A stretch of DNA of 64,000 nucleotides from Tubulanus polymorphus (lineage: Eukaryota > Nemertea > Palaeonemertea > Tubulaniformes > Tubulanidae), in contig NC_134028.1 in NCBI RefSeq assembly GCF_964204645.1, positions 308,001-372,000 of the forward strand. Direction: 5' to 3'. Positions 36,620 through 49,020 of this stretch are shown piece after piece. The translations under genes and the position numbers were made by a program. The notes under the pieces were generated by a model that saw only the letters and a program-made list of their open reading frames with translations, was not told where the DNA came from and ran no database searches. Every line of letters begins with the position of its first letter. Positions within the stretch are counted from its first letter, which is position 1.

Positions 36620-39600
36620 ATCAGTTCAGTACACCCTAACCCATCAATTAAGATAGAATTCATCATCTTTAGGACCCTATTTTGTAAGAAAAATCTGTAT
36701 CTTTCAGTCCATCTACTCGAAATCAGTTCAGTCTACCTAAACCTATCATTTCAGATCGAGTCCATCATCTTCAGGAGCATAAATAGCCAGAAAAATCTTA
36801 ATCATTCCACCTATCTATTTGAAATCAGTTCAATACGCCTCAACACATCTTTTCAGATTGAATCCATCATCTTCAGAACCAAAAGCAGCCAGAAAATTCT
36901 GATTCTTTCAACCTATCTATTTGAAATCAGTTCAGTACACCCTAACCCATCAATTAAGATAGAATTCATCATCTTTAGGACCCTATTTTGCAAGAAAAAT
37001 CTGTATCTTTCAGTCCATCTACTCGAAATCAGTTCAGTTTACCTTAACCTATCATTTCAGATCGAGTCCATCATCTTCAGGAGCATAAATAGCCAGAAAA
37101 TTCTTAATCTTTCCACCTATCTATTTGAAATCAGTTCAATACGCCTTAGCCCATCTTTTCAGATTGAGTCCATCATCTTCAGAACCAAAGGCAGCCAGAA
37201 AATTCTGATTCTTTCCACCTATCTATTTGAAATCAGTTCAGTACACCCTAACCCATCAATTAAGATAGAATTCATCATCTTTAGGACCCTATTTTGCAAG
37301 AAAAATCTGTATCTTTCAGTCCATCTACTCGAAATCAGTTCAGTCTACCTATACCTATCATTTCAGATCGAGTCCATCATCTTCAGGAGCATAAATAGCC
37401 AGAAAAATCTTAATCATTCCACCTATCTATTTGAAATCAGTTCAATACGCCTTAACACATCTTTTCAGATTGAATCCATCATCTTCAGAACCAAAAGCAG
37501 CCAGAAAATTCTGATTCTTTCAACCTATCTATTTGAAATCAGTTCAGTACACCCTAACCCATCAATTAAGATAGAATTCATCATCTTTAGGACCCTATTT
37601 TGCAAGAAAAATCTGTATCTTTCAGTCCATCTGCTCGAAATCAGTTCAGTTTACCTTAACCTATCATTTCAGATCGAGTCCATCATCTTCAGGAGCATAA
37701 ATAGCCAGAAAATTCTTAATCTTTCCACCTATCTATTTGAAATCAGTACAGTACACCCTAACCCATCAATTAAGATAGAATTCATCATCTTTAGGACCCT
37801 ATTTTGCAAGAAAAATCTGTATCTTTCAGTCCATCTACTCGAAATCAGTTCAGTTTTCCTTAACCTATCATTTCAGATCGAGTCCATCATCTTCAGGAGC
37901 ATAAATAGCCAGAAAATTCTTAATCTTTCCACCTATCTATTTGAAATCAGTTCAATTCGCCTTAACCCATCTTTTCAGATTGAGTCCATCATCTTCAGAA
38001 CCAAAGGCAGCCAGAAAATTCTGATTCTTTCCACCTATCTATTTGAAATCAGTTCGGTACACCCTAACCCATCAATTAAGATAGAACTGATCATCTTTAG
38101 GACCCTATTTTGCAAGAAAAATCTGTATCTTTCAGTCCATCTACTCGAAATCAGTTCAGTCTACCTTAACCTATCATTTCAGATCGAGTCCATCATCTTC
38201 AGGAGCATAAATAGCCAGAAAAGTCTTAATCTATCCACCTATCTATTTGAAATCAGTTCAATACGCCTTAACACATCTTTTCAGATTGAATCCATCATCT
38301 TCAGAACCAAAAGCAGCCAGAAAATTCTGATTCTTTCAACCTATCTATTTGAAATAAGTTCAGTACACCCTAACCCATCAATTAAGATAGAATTCATCAT
38401 CTTTAGGACCCTATTTAGCAAGAAAAATCTGTATCTTTCAGTCCATCTACTCGAAATCAGTTCAGTTTACCTTAACCTATCATTTCAGATCGAGTCCATC
38501 ATCTTCAGGAGCATAAATAGCCAGAAAATTCTTAATCTTTCCACCTATCTATTTGAAATCAGTTCAATACGCCTTAGCCCATCTTTTCAGATTGAGTCCA
38601 TCATCTTCAGAACCAAAGGCAGCCAGAAAATTCTGATTCTTTCCACCTATCTATTTGAAATCAGTTCAGTACACCCTAACCCATCAATTAAGATAGAATT
38701 CATCATCTTTAGGACCCTATTTTGTAAGAAAAATCTGTATCTTTCAGTCCATCTACTCGAAATCAGTTCAGTCTACCTAAACCTATCATTTCAGATCGAG
38801 TCCATCATCTTCAGGAGCATAAATAGCCAGAAAAATCTTAATCATTCCACCTATCTATTTGAAATCAGTTCAATACGCCTCAACACATCTTTTCAGATTG
38901 AATCCATCATCTTCAGAACCAAAAGCAGCCAGAAAATTCTGATTCTTTCCACCTATCTATTTGAAATCAGTTCAGTACACCCTAACCCATCAATTAAGAT
39001 AGAATTCATCATCTTTAGGACCCTATTTAGCAAGAAAAATCTGTATCTTTCAGTCCATCTACTCGAAATCAGTTCAGTTTACCTTAACCTATCATTTCAG
39101 ATCGAGTCCATCATCTTCAGGAGCATAAATAGCCAGAAAATTCTTAATCTTTCCACCTATCTATTTGAAATCAGTTCAATACGCCTTAGCCCATCTTTTC
39201 AGATTGAGTCCATCATCTTCAGAACCAAAGGCAGCCAGAAAATTCTGATTCTTTCCACTTATCTATTTGAAATCAGTTCAGTTCACCCTAACCCATCAAT
39301 TAAGATAGAATTCATCATCTTTAGGACCCTATTTTGCAAGAAAAATCTGTATCTTTCAGTCCATCTGCTCGAAATCAGTTCAGTTTACCTTAACCTATCA
39401 TTACAGATCGAGTCCATCATCTTCAGGAGCATAAATAGCCAGAAAATTCTTAATCTTTCCACCTATCTATTTGAAATCAGTTCAGTACACCCTAACCCAT
39501 CAATTAAGATAGAATTCATCATCTTTAGGACCCTATTTTGCAAGAAAAATCTGTATCTTTCAGTCCATCTACTCGAAATCAGTTCAGTTTTCCTTAACCT

Positions 39601-40095
39601 ATCATTTCAGATCGAGTCCATCATCTTCAGGAGCATAAATAGCCAGAAAATTCTTAATCTTTCCACCTATCTATTTGAAATCAGTTCAATTCGCCTTAAC
39701 CCATCTTTTCAGATTGAATCCATCATCTTCAGAACCAAAAGCAGCCAGAGAATTCTGATTCTTTCCACCTATCTATTTGAAATCAGTTCAGTACACCCTA
39801 ACCCATCAATTAAGATAGAATTCATCATCTTTAGGACCCTATTTTGCAAGAAAAATCTGTATCTTTCAGTCCATCTGCTCGAAATCAGTTCAGTTTACCT
39901 TAACCTATCATTTCAGATCGAGTCCATCATCTTCAGGAGCATAAATAGCCAGAAAATTCTTAATCTTTCCACCTATCTATTTGAAATCAGTTCAGTACAC
40001 CCTAACCCATCAATTAAGATAGAATTCATCATCTTTAGGACCCTATTTTGCAAGAAAAATCTGTATCTTTCAGTCCATCTACTCGAAATCAGTTC
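36620..40095 (+). repeat. 3.7-kb block, copy 1
   Basis: Private markers TTTGTAAG (36,681), AGTACAGTACACC (37,746), TTCGGTACACC with GAACTGATC (near 38,055), ATTTAGCAAG, TCATTACAGATC (near 39,401) and CCAGAGAATTCTG (39,745) all recur in the next block. Offsets are 3,672 bp in the left part and 3,876 bp in the right part; the difference is one 204-bp HOR. Confidence 0.82.
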
Positions 40096-40289
40096 AGTCT
40101 ACCTAAACCTATCATTTCAGATCGAGTCCATCATCTTCAGGAGCATAAATAGCCAGAAAAATCTTAATCATTCCACCTATCTATTTGAAATCAGTTCAAT
40201 ACGCCTCAACACATCTTTTCAGATTGAACCCATCATCTTCAGAACCAAAAGCAGCCAGAAAATTCTGATTCTTTCAACCTATCTATTTG

Positions 40290-43200
40290 AAATCAGTTCA
40301 GTACACCCTAACCCATCAATTAAGATAGAATTCATCATCTTTAGGACCCTATTTTGTAAGAAAAATCTGTATCTTTCAGTCCATCTACTCGAAATCAGTT
40401 CAGTCTACCTAAACCTATCATTTCAGATCGAGTCCATCATCTTCAGGAGCATAAATAGCCAGAAAAATCTTAATCATTCCACCTATCTATTTGAAATCAG
40501 TTCAATACGCCTCAACACATCTTTTCAGATTGAATCCATCATCTTCAGAACCAAAAGCAGCCAGAAAATTCTGATTCTTTCAACCTATCTATTTGAAATC
40601 AGTTCAGTACACCCTAACCCATCAATTAAGATAGAATTCATCATCTTTAGGACCCTATTTTGCAAGAAAAATCTGTATCTTTCAGTCCATCTACTCGAAA
40701 TCAGTTCAGTTTACCTTAACCTATCATTTCAGATCGAGTCCATCATCTTCAGGAGCATAAATAGCCAGAAAATTCTTAATCTTTCCACCTATCTATTTGA
40801 AATCAGTTCAATACGCCTTAGCCCATCTTTTCAGATTGAGTCCATCATCTTCAGAACCAAAGGCAGCCAGAAAATTCTGATTCTTTCCACCTATCTATTT
40901 GAAATCAGTTCAGTACACCCTAACCCATCAATTAAGATAGAATTCATCATCTTTAGGACCCTATTTTGCAAGAAAAATCTGTATCTTTCAGTCCATCTAC
41001 TCGAAATCAGTTCAGTCTACCTATACCTATCATTTCAGATCGAGTCCATCATCTTCAGGAGCATAAATAGCCAGAAAAATCTTAATCATTCCACCTATCT
41101 ATTTGAAATCAGTTCAATACGCCTTAACACATCTTTTCAGATTGAATCCATCATCTTCAGAACCAAAAGCAGCCAGAAAATTCTGATTCTTTCAACCTAT
41201 CTATTTGAAATCAGTTCAGTACACCCTAACCCATCAATTAAGATAGAATTCATCATCTTTAGGACCCTATTTTGCAAGAAAAATCTGTATCTTTCAGTCC
41301 ATCTGCTCGAAATCAGTTCAGTTTACCTTAACCTATCATTTCAGATCGAGTCCATCATCTTCAGGAGCATAAATAGCCAGAAAATTCTTAATCTTTCCAC
41401 CTATCTATTTGAAATCAGTACAGTACACCCTAACCCATCAATTAAGATAGAATTCATCATCTTTAGGACCCTATTTTGCAAGAAAAATCTGTATCTTTCA
41501 GTCCATCTACTCGAAATCAGTTCAGTTTTCCTTAACCTATCATTTCAGATCGAGTCCATCATCTTCAGGAGCATAAATAGCCAGAAAATTCTTAATCTTT
41601 CCACCTATCTATTTGAAATCAGTTCAATTCGCCTTAACCCATCTTTTCAGATTGAGTCCATCATCTTCAGAACCAAAGGCAGCCAGAAAATTCTGATTCT
41701 TTCCACCTATCTATTTGAAATCAGTTCGGTACACCCTAACCCATCAATTAAGATAGAACTGATCATCTTTAGGACCCTATTTTGCAAGAAAAATCTGTAT
41801 CTTTCAGTCCATCTACTCGAAATCAGTTCAGTCTACCTTAACCTATCATTTCAGATCGAGTCCATCATCTTCAGGAGCATAAATAGCCAGAAAAGTCTTA
41901 ATCTATCCACCTATCTATTTGAAATCAGTTCAATACGCCTTAACACATCTTTTCAGATTGAATCCATCATCTTCAGAACCAAAAGCAGCCAGAAAATTCT
42001 GATTCTTTCAACCTATCTATTTGAAATAAGTTCAGTACACCCTAACCCATCAATTAAGATAGAATTCATCATCTTTAGGACCCTATTTAGCAAGAAAAAT
42101 CTGTATCTTTCAGTCCATCTACTCGAAATCAGTTCAGTTTACCTTAACCTATCATTTCAGATCGAGTCCATCATCTTCAGGAGCATAAATAGCCAGAAAA
42201 TTCTTAATCTTTCCACCTATCTATTTGAAATCAGTTCAGTACACCCTAACCCATCAATTAAGATAGAATTCATCATCTTTAGGACCCTATTTTGCAAGAA
42301 AAATCTGTATCTTTCAGTCCATCTACTCGAAATCAGTTCAGTTTTCCTTAACCTATCATTTCAGATCGAGTCCATCATCTTCAGGAGCATAAATAGCCAG
42401 AAAATTCTTAATCTTTCCACCTATCTATTTGAAATCAGTTCAATACGCCTTAGCCCATCTTTTCAGATTGAGTCCATCATCTTCAGAACCAAAGGCAGCC
42501 AGAAAATTCTGATTCTTTCCACCTATCTATTTGAAATCAGTTCAGTACACCCTAACCCATCAATTAAGATAGAATTCATCATCTTTAGGACCCTATTTTG
42601 TAAGAAAAATCTGTATCTTTCAGTCCATCTACTCGAAATCAGTTCAGTCTACCTAAACCTATCATTTCAGATCGAGTCCATCATCTTCAGGAGCATAAAT
42701 AGCCAGAAAAATCTTAATCATTCCACCTATCTATTTGAAATCAGTTCAATACGCCTCAACACATCTTTTCAGATTGAATCCATCATCTTCAGAACCAAAA
42801 GCAGCCAGAAAATTCTGATTCTTTCCACCTATCTATTTGAAATCAGTTCAGTACACCCTAACCCATCAATTAAGATAGAATTCATCATCTTTAGGACCCT
42901 ATTTAGCAAGAAAAATCTGTATCTTTCAGTCCATCTACTCGAAATCAGTTCAGTTTACCTTAACCTATCATTTCAGATCGAGTCCATCATCTTCAGGAGC
43001 ATAAATAGCCAGAAAATTCTTAATCTTTCCACCTATCTATTTGAAATCAGTTCAATACGCCTTAGCCCATCTTTTCAGATTGAGTCCATCATCTTCAGAA
43101 CCAAAGGCAGCCAGAAAATTCTGATTCTTTCCACTTATCTATTTGAAATCAGTTCAGTTCACCCTAACCCATCAATTAAGATAGAATTCATCATCTTTAG

Positions 43201-43975
43201 GACCCTATTTTGCAAGAAAAATCTGTATCTTTCAGTCCATCTGCTCGAAATCAGTTCAGTTTACCTTAACCTATCATTACAGATCGAGTCCATCATCTTC
43301 AGGAGCATAAATAGCCAGAAAATTCTTAATCTTTCCACCTATCTATTTGAAATCAGTTCAGTACACCCTAACCCATCAATTAAGATAGAATTCATCATCT
43401 TTAGGACCCTATTTTGCAAGAAAAATCTGTATCTTTCAGTCCATCTACTCGAAATCAGTTCAGTTTTCCTTAACCTATCATTTCAGATCGAGTCCATCAT
43501 CTTCAGGAGCATAAATAGCCAGAAAATTCTTAATCTTTCCACCTATCTATTTGAAATCAGTTCAATTCGCCTTAACCCATCTTTTCAGATTGAATCCATC
43601 ATCTTCAGAACCAAAAGCAGCCAGAGAATTCTGATTCTTTCCACCTATCTATTTGAAATCAGTTCAGTACACCCTAACCCATCAATTAAGATAGAATTCA
43701 TCATCTTTAGGACCCTATTTTGCAAGAAAAATCTGTATCTTTCAGTCCATCTGCTCGAAATCAGTTCAGTTTACCTTAACCTATCATTTCAGATCGAGTC
43801 CATCATCTTCAGGAGCATAAATAGCCAGAAAATTCTTAATCTTTCCACCTATCTATTTGAAATCAGTTCAGTACACCCTAACCCATCAATTAAGATAGAA
43901 TTCATCATCTTTAGGACCCTATTTTGCAAGAAAAATCTGTATCTTTCAGTCCATCTACTCGAAATCAGTTCAGTC
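40290..43975 (+). repeat. 3.9-kb block, copy 2
   Basis: Same markers at 40,353, 41,418, 41,727, 42,901, 43,277 and 43,621. It holds an additional A-C dimer near 42.2 kb. Its right part is also the left part of the 5.7-kb block, so the two duplications overlap. Confidence 0.8.
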
Positions 43976-46900
43976 TACCTTAACCTATCATTTCAGATCG
44001 AGTCCATCATCTTCAGGAGCATAAATAGCCAGAAAATTCTTAATCTTTCCACCTATCTATTTGAAATCAGTTCAATACGCCTTAACACATCTTTTCAGAT
44101 TGAATCCCTCATCTTCAGAACCAAAAGCAGCCAGAAAATTCTGATTCTTTAAACCTATCTATTTGAAATCAGTTCAGTACACCCTAACCCATCAATTAAG
44201 ATAGAATTCATCATCTTTAGGACCCTATTTTGCAAGAAAAATCTGTATCTTTCAGTCCATCTACTCGAAATCAGTTCAGTCTACCTTAACCTATCATTTC
44301 AGATCGAGTCCATCATCTTCAGGAGCATAAATAGCCAGAAAAGTCTTAATCTATCCACCTATCTATTTGAAATCAGTTCAATACGCCTTAACACATCTTT
44401 TCAGATTGAATCCATCATCTTCAGAACCAAAAGCAGCCAGAAAATTCTGATTCTTTCAACCTATCTATTTGAAATCAGTTCAGTACACCCTAACCCATCA
44501 ATTAAGATAGAATTCATCATCTTTAGGACCCTATTTTGCAAGAAAAATCTGTATCTTTCAGTCCATCTACTCGAAATCAGTTCAGTCTACCTAAACCTAT
44601 CATTTCAGATCGAGTCCATCATCTTCAGGAGCATAAATAGCCAGAAAAATCTTAATCATTCCACCTATCTATTTGAAATCAGTTCAATACGCCTCAACAC
44701 ATCTTTTCAGATTGAATCCATCATCTTCAGAACCAAAAGCAGCCAGAAAATTCTGATTCTTTCAACCTATCTATTTGAAATCAGTTCAGTACACCCTAAC
44801 CCATCAATTAAGATAGAATTCATCATCTTTAGGACCCTATTTTGCAAGAAAAATCTGTATCTTTCAGTCCATCTACTCGAAATCAGTTCAGTTTACTTTA
44901 ACCTATCATTTCAGATCGAGTCAATCATCTTCAGGAGCATAAATAGCCAGAAAATTCTTAATCTTTCCACCTATCTATTTGAAATCAGTTCAATACGCCT
45001 TAGCCCATCTTTTCAGATTGAGTCCATCATCTTCAGAACCAAAGGCAGCCAGAAAATTCTGATTCTTTCCACCTATCTATTTGAAATCAGTTCAGTACAC
45101 CCTAACCCATCAATTAAGATAGAATTCATCATCTTTAGGACCCTATTTTGCAAGAAAAATCTGTATCTTTCAGTCCATCTACTCGAAATCAGTTCAGTCT
45201 ACCTAAACCTATCATTTCAGATCGAGTCCATCATCTTCAGGAGCATAAATAGCCAGAAAATTCTTAATCTTTCCACCTATCTATTTGAAATCAGTTCAAT
45301 ACGCCTTAGCCCATCTTTTCAGATTCAGTCCATCATCTTCAGAACCAAAGGCAGCCAGAAAATTCTGATTCTTTCCACTTATCTATTTGAAATCAGTTCA
45401 GTTCACCCTAACCCATCAATTAAGATAGAATTCATCATCTTTAGGACCCTATTTTGCAAGAAAAATCTGTATCTTTCAGTCCATCTGCTCGAAATCAGTT
45501 CAGTTTACCTTAACCTATCATTTCAGATCGAGTCCATCATCTTCAGGAGCATAAATAGCCAGAAAATTCTTAATCTTTCCACCTATCTATTTGAAATCAG
45601 TTCAGTACACCCTAACCCATCAATTAAGATAGAATTCATCATCTTTAGGACCCTATTTTGCAAGAAAAATCTGTATCTTTCAGTCCATCTACTCGAAATC
45701 AGTTCAGTTTACCTTAACCTATCATTTCAGATCGAGTCCATCATCTTCAGGAGCATAAATAGCCAGAAAATTCTTAATCTTTCCACCTATCTATTTGAAA
45801 TCAGTTCAATACGCCTTAGCCCATCTTTTCAGATTGAGTCCATCATCTTCAGAACCAAAGGCAGCCAGAAAATTCTGATTCTTTCCACCTATCTATTTGA
45901 AATCAGTTCAGTACACCCTAACCCATCAATTAAGATAGAATTCATCATCTTTAGGACCCTATTTTGCAAGAAAAATCTGTATCTTTCAGTCCATCTACTC
46001 GAAATCAGTTCAGTCTACCTAAACCTATCATTTCAGATCGAGTCCATCATCTTCAGGAGCATAAATAGCCAGAAAAATCTTAATCATTCCACCTATCTAT
46101 TTGAAATCAGTTCAATACGCCTCAACACATCTTTTCAGATTGAATCCATCATCTTCAGAACCAAAAGCAGCCAGAAAATTCTGATTCTTTCAACCTATCT
46201 ATTTGAAATCAGTTCAATACGCCTTAACACATCTTTTAGATCGAGTCCATCATCTTCAGGAGCATAAATAGCCAGAAAATTCTTAATCTTTCCACCTATC
46301 TATTTGAAATCAGTTCAATACGCCTTAACACATCTTTTCAGATTGAATCCATCATCTTCAGAACCAAAAGCAGCCAGAAAATTCTGATTCTTTCAACCTA
46401 TCTATTTGAAATCAGTTCAGTACACCCTAACCCATCAATTAAGATAGAATTCATCATCTTTATGACCCTATTTTGCAAGAAAAATCTGTATCTTTCAGTC
46501 CATCTACTCGAAATCAGTTCAGTTTACCTTAACCTATCATTTCAGATCGAGCCCATCATCTTCAGGAGCATAAATAGCCAGAAAATTCTGAATCTTTCCA
46601 CCTATCTATTTGAAATCAGTTCAATACGCCTTAGCCCATCTTTTCAGATAGAGTTCATCATCTTCAGAACCAAAGCCAGCCAGAAAATTCTGATTCTTTC
46701 CACCTATCTATTTGAAATCAGTTCAGTTCACCCTAACCCATCAATTAAGATAGAATTCATCATCTTTAGGGCCCTATTTTGCAAGAAAAATCTGTATCTT
46801 TCAGTCCATCTACTCGAAATCAGTTCAGTTTACCTTAACCTATCATTTCAGATCGAGTCCATCATCTTCAGGAGCATAAATAGCCAGAAAATTCTCAATC

Positions 46901-48560
46901 TTTCCACCTATCTATTTGAAATCAGTTCAGTACACCCTAACCCATCAATTAAGATAGAAATCATCTACTTTAGGACCCTATTTTGCAAGAAAAATCTGTA
47001 TCTTTCAGTCCATCTACTCGAAATCAGTTCAGTCTACCTTAACCTATCATTTCAGATCGAGTCCATCATCTTCAGGAGCATAAATAGCCAGAAAAGTCTT
47101 AATCTATCCACCTATCTATTTGAAATCAGTTCAATACGCCTTAACCCATCTTTTCAGATTGAATCCATCATCTTCAGAACCAAAAGCAGCCAGAAAATTC
47201 TGATTCTTTCAACCTATCTATTTGAAATCAGTTCAGTACACCCCAACCCATCAATTAACATAGAATTCATCATCTTTAGGACCCTATTTTGCAACAAAAA
47301 TCTGTATCTTTCAGTCCATCTACTCGAAATCAGTTCAGTTTACCTTAACCTATCATTTCAGATCGAGTCCATCATCTTCAGGAGCATAAATAGCCAGAAA
47401 ATTCTTAATCTTTCCACCTATCTATTTGAAATCAGTTCAGTACACCCTAACCCATCAATTAAGATAGAACTCATCATCTTCAGGACCCTATTTTGCAAGA
47501 AAAATCTGTATCTTTCAGTCCATCTACTCGAAATCAGTTCAGTCTACCTTAACCTATCATTTCAGATCGAGTCCATCATCTTCAGGAGCATAAATAGCCA
47601 GAAAATTCTTAATCTTTCCACCTATCTATTTGAAATCAGTTCAATACGCCTTAGCCCATCTTTTCAGATTGAGTGCATCATCTTCAGAACCAAAGGCAGC
47701 CAGAAAATTCTGATTCTTTCCACCTATCTATTTGAAATCAGTTCTGTACACCCTAACCCATCAATTAAGATAGAATTCATCATCTTTAGGACCCTATTTT
47801 GCAACAAAAATCTGTATCTTTCAGTCCATCTACTCGAAATCAGTTCAGTTTACCTTAACCTATCATTTCAGATCGAGTCCATCATCTTCAGGAGCATAAA
47901 TAGCCAGAAAATTCTTAATCTTTCCACCTATCTATTTGAAATCAGTTCAGTACACCCTAACCCATCAATTAAGATAGAACTCATCATCTTTAGGACCCTA
48001 TTTTGCAAGAAAAATCTGTATCTTTCAGTCCATCTACTCGAAATCAGTTCAGTTTACCTTAACCTATCATTTCAGATCGAGTCCATCATCTTCAGGAGCA
48101 TAAATAGCCAGAAAATTCTTAATCTTTCCACCTATCTATTTGAAATCAGTTCAATACGCCTTAACACATCTTTTCAGATTGAATCCATCATCTTCAGAAC
48201 CAAAAGCAGCAAGAAAATTCTGATTCTTTCAACCTATCTATTTGAAATCAGTTCAGTACACCCTAACCCATCAATTAAGATAGAATTCATCATCTTTAGG
48301 ACCCTATTTTGCAAGAAAAATCTGTATCTTTCAGTCCATCTACTCGAAATCAGTTCAGTTTTCCTTACCTTATCATTTCAGATCGAGTCCATCATCTTCA
48401 GGAGCATAAATAGCCAGAAAATTCTTAACCTTTCCACCTATCTATTTGAAATCAGTTCAATACGCCTTAACACATCTTTTCAGATTGAATCCATCATCTT
48501 CAGAACCAAAAGCAGCCAGAAAATTCTGATTCTTTCAACCTATCTATTTGAAATCAGTTC
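42850..48560 (+). repeat. 5.7-kb block, copy 1
   Basis: Markers in order: ATTTAGCAAG (42,901), CCAGAGAATTC (43,621), stop CTTTAAACC (44,150), the TTTTAGATCGAG fusion (46,237), TTTATGACCC creating an ATG (46,462), AAAGCCAGCC, TAGGGCCC, GAAATCATCTACTTT. All return 5,710 bp later. Confidence 0.87.
46186..46286 (+). repeat. 101-bp B/A fusion with 1-bp loss
   Basis: B positions 1-52 (ACACATCTTTT) are joined to A from position 54 (AGATCGAGTCC), giving 101 bp. Identical junctions are at 51,947/51,948 and 57,351/57,352, one per copy of the 5.7/5.4-kb block. The missing base shifts the long open frame each time. Confidence 0.85.
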
Positions 48561-49020
48561 AGTACACCCTAACCCATCAATTAAGATAGAATTCATCATC
48601 TTTAGGACCCTATTTAGCAAGAAAAATCTGTATCTTTCAGTCCATCTACTCGAAATCAGTTCAGTTTACCTTAACCTATCATTTCAGATCGAGTCCATCA
48701 TCTTCAGGAGCATAAATAGCCAGAAAATTCTTAATCTTTCCACCTATCTATTTGAAATCAGTTCAATACGCCTTAGCCCATCTTTTCAGATTGAGTCCAT
48801 CATCTTCAGAACCAAAGGCAGCCAGAAAATTCTGATTCTTTCCACTTATCTATTTGAAATCAGTTCAGTTCACCCTAACCCATCAATTAAGATAGAATTC
48901 ATCATCTTTAGGACCCTATTTAGCAAGAAAAATCTGTATCTTTCAGTCCATCTGCTCGAAATCAGTTCAGTTTACCTTAACCTATCATTTCAGATCGAGT
49001 CCACATCTTCAGGAGCATAA
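46462..49020 (+). other. ATG-initiated open stretch, 852 codons (copy 1)
   Basis: A G-to-T change (TTTAGGACCC to TTTATGACCC) creates an ATG at 46,462 in the repeat frame, open until the 1-bp deletion at about 49,003 leads to TAA at 49,018-49,020. It has no signal peptide, recognised domain or unique sequence. The ATG is one base change in one monomer, later copied with its 5.7-kb block. Confidence 0.12.

Larger units (their letters stand above)
35105..44152 (+). other. Longest open reading stretch (3,015 codons), no start codon
   Basis: After TAG at 35,102-35,104 (TTCATTTTAGCTT in an A monomer) I found no stop in the repeat frame until TAA at 44,150-44,152 (CTTTAAACC in a C monomer). I found no ATG, GTG or TTG in this frame; the position that is TTG elsewhere is CTG throughout. 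A 9-kb open frame without any usual start codon is strong evidence that the openness is passive. Determined by eye, so a missed break is possible. Confidence 0.12.
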
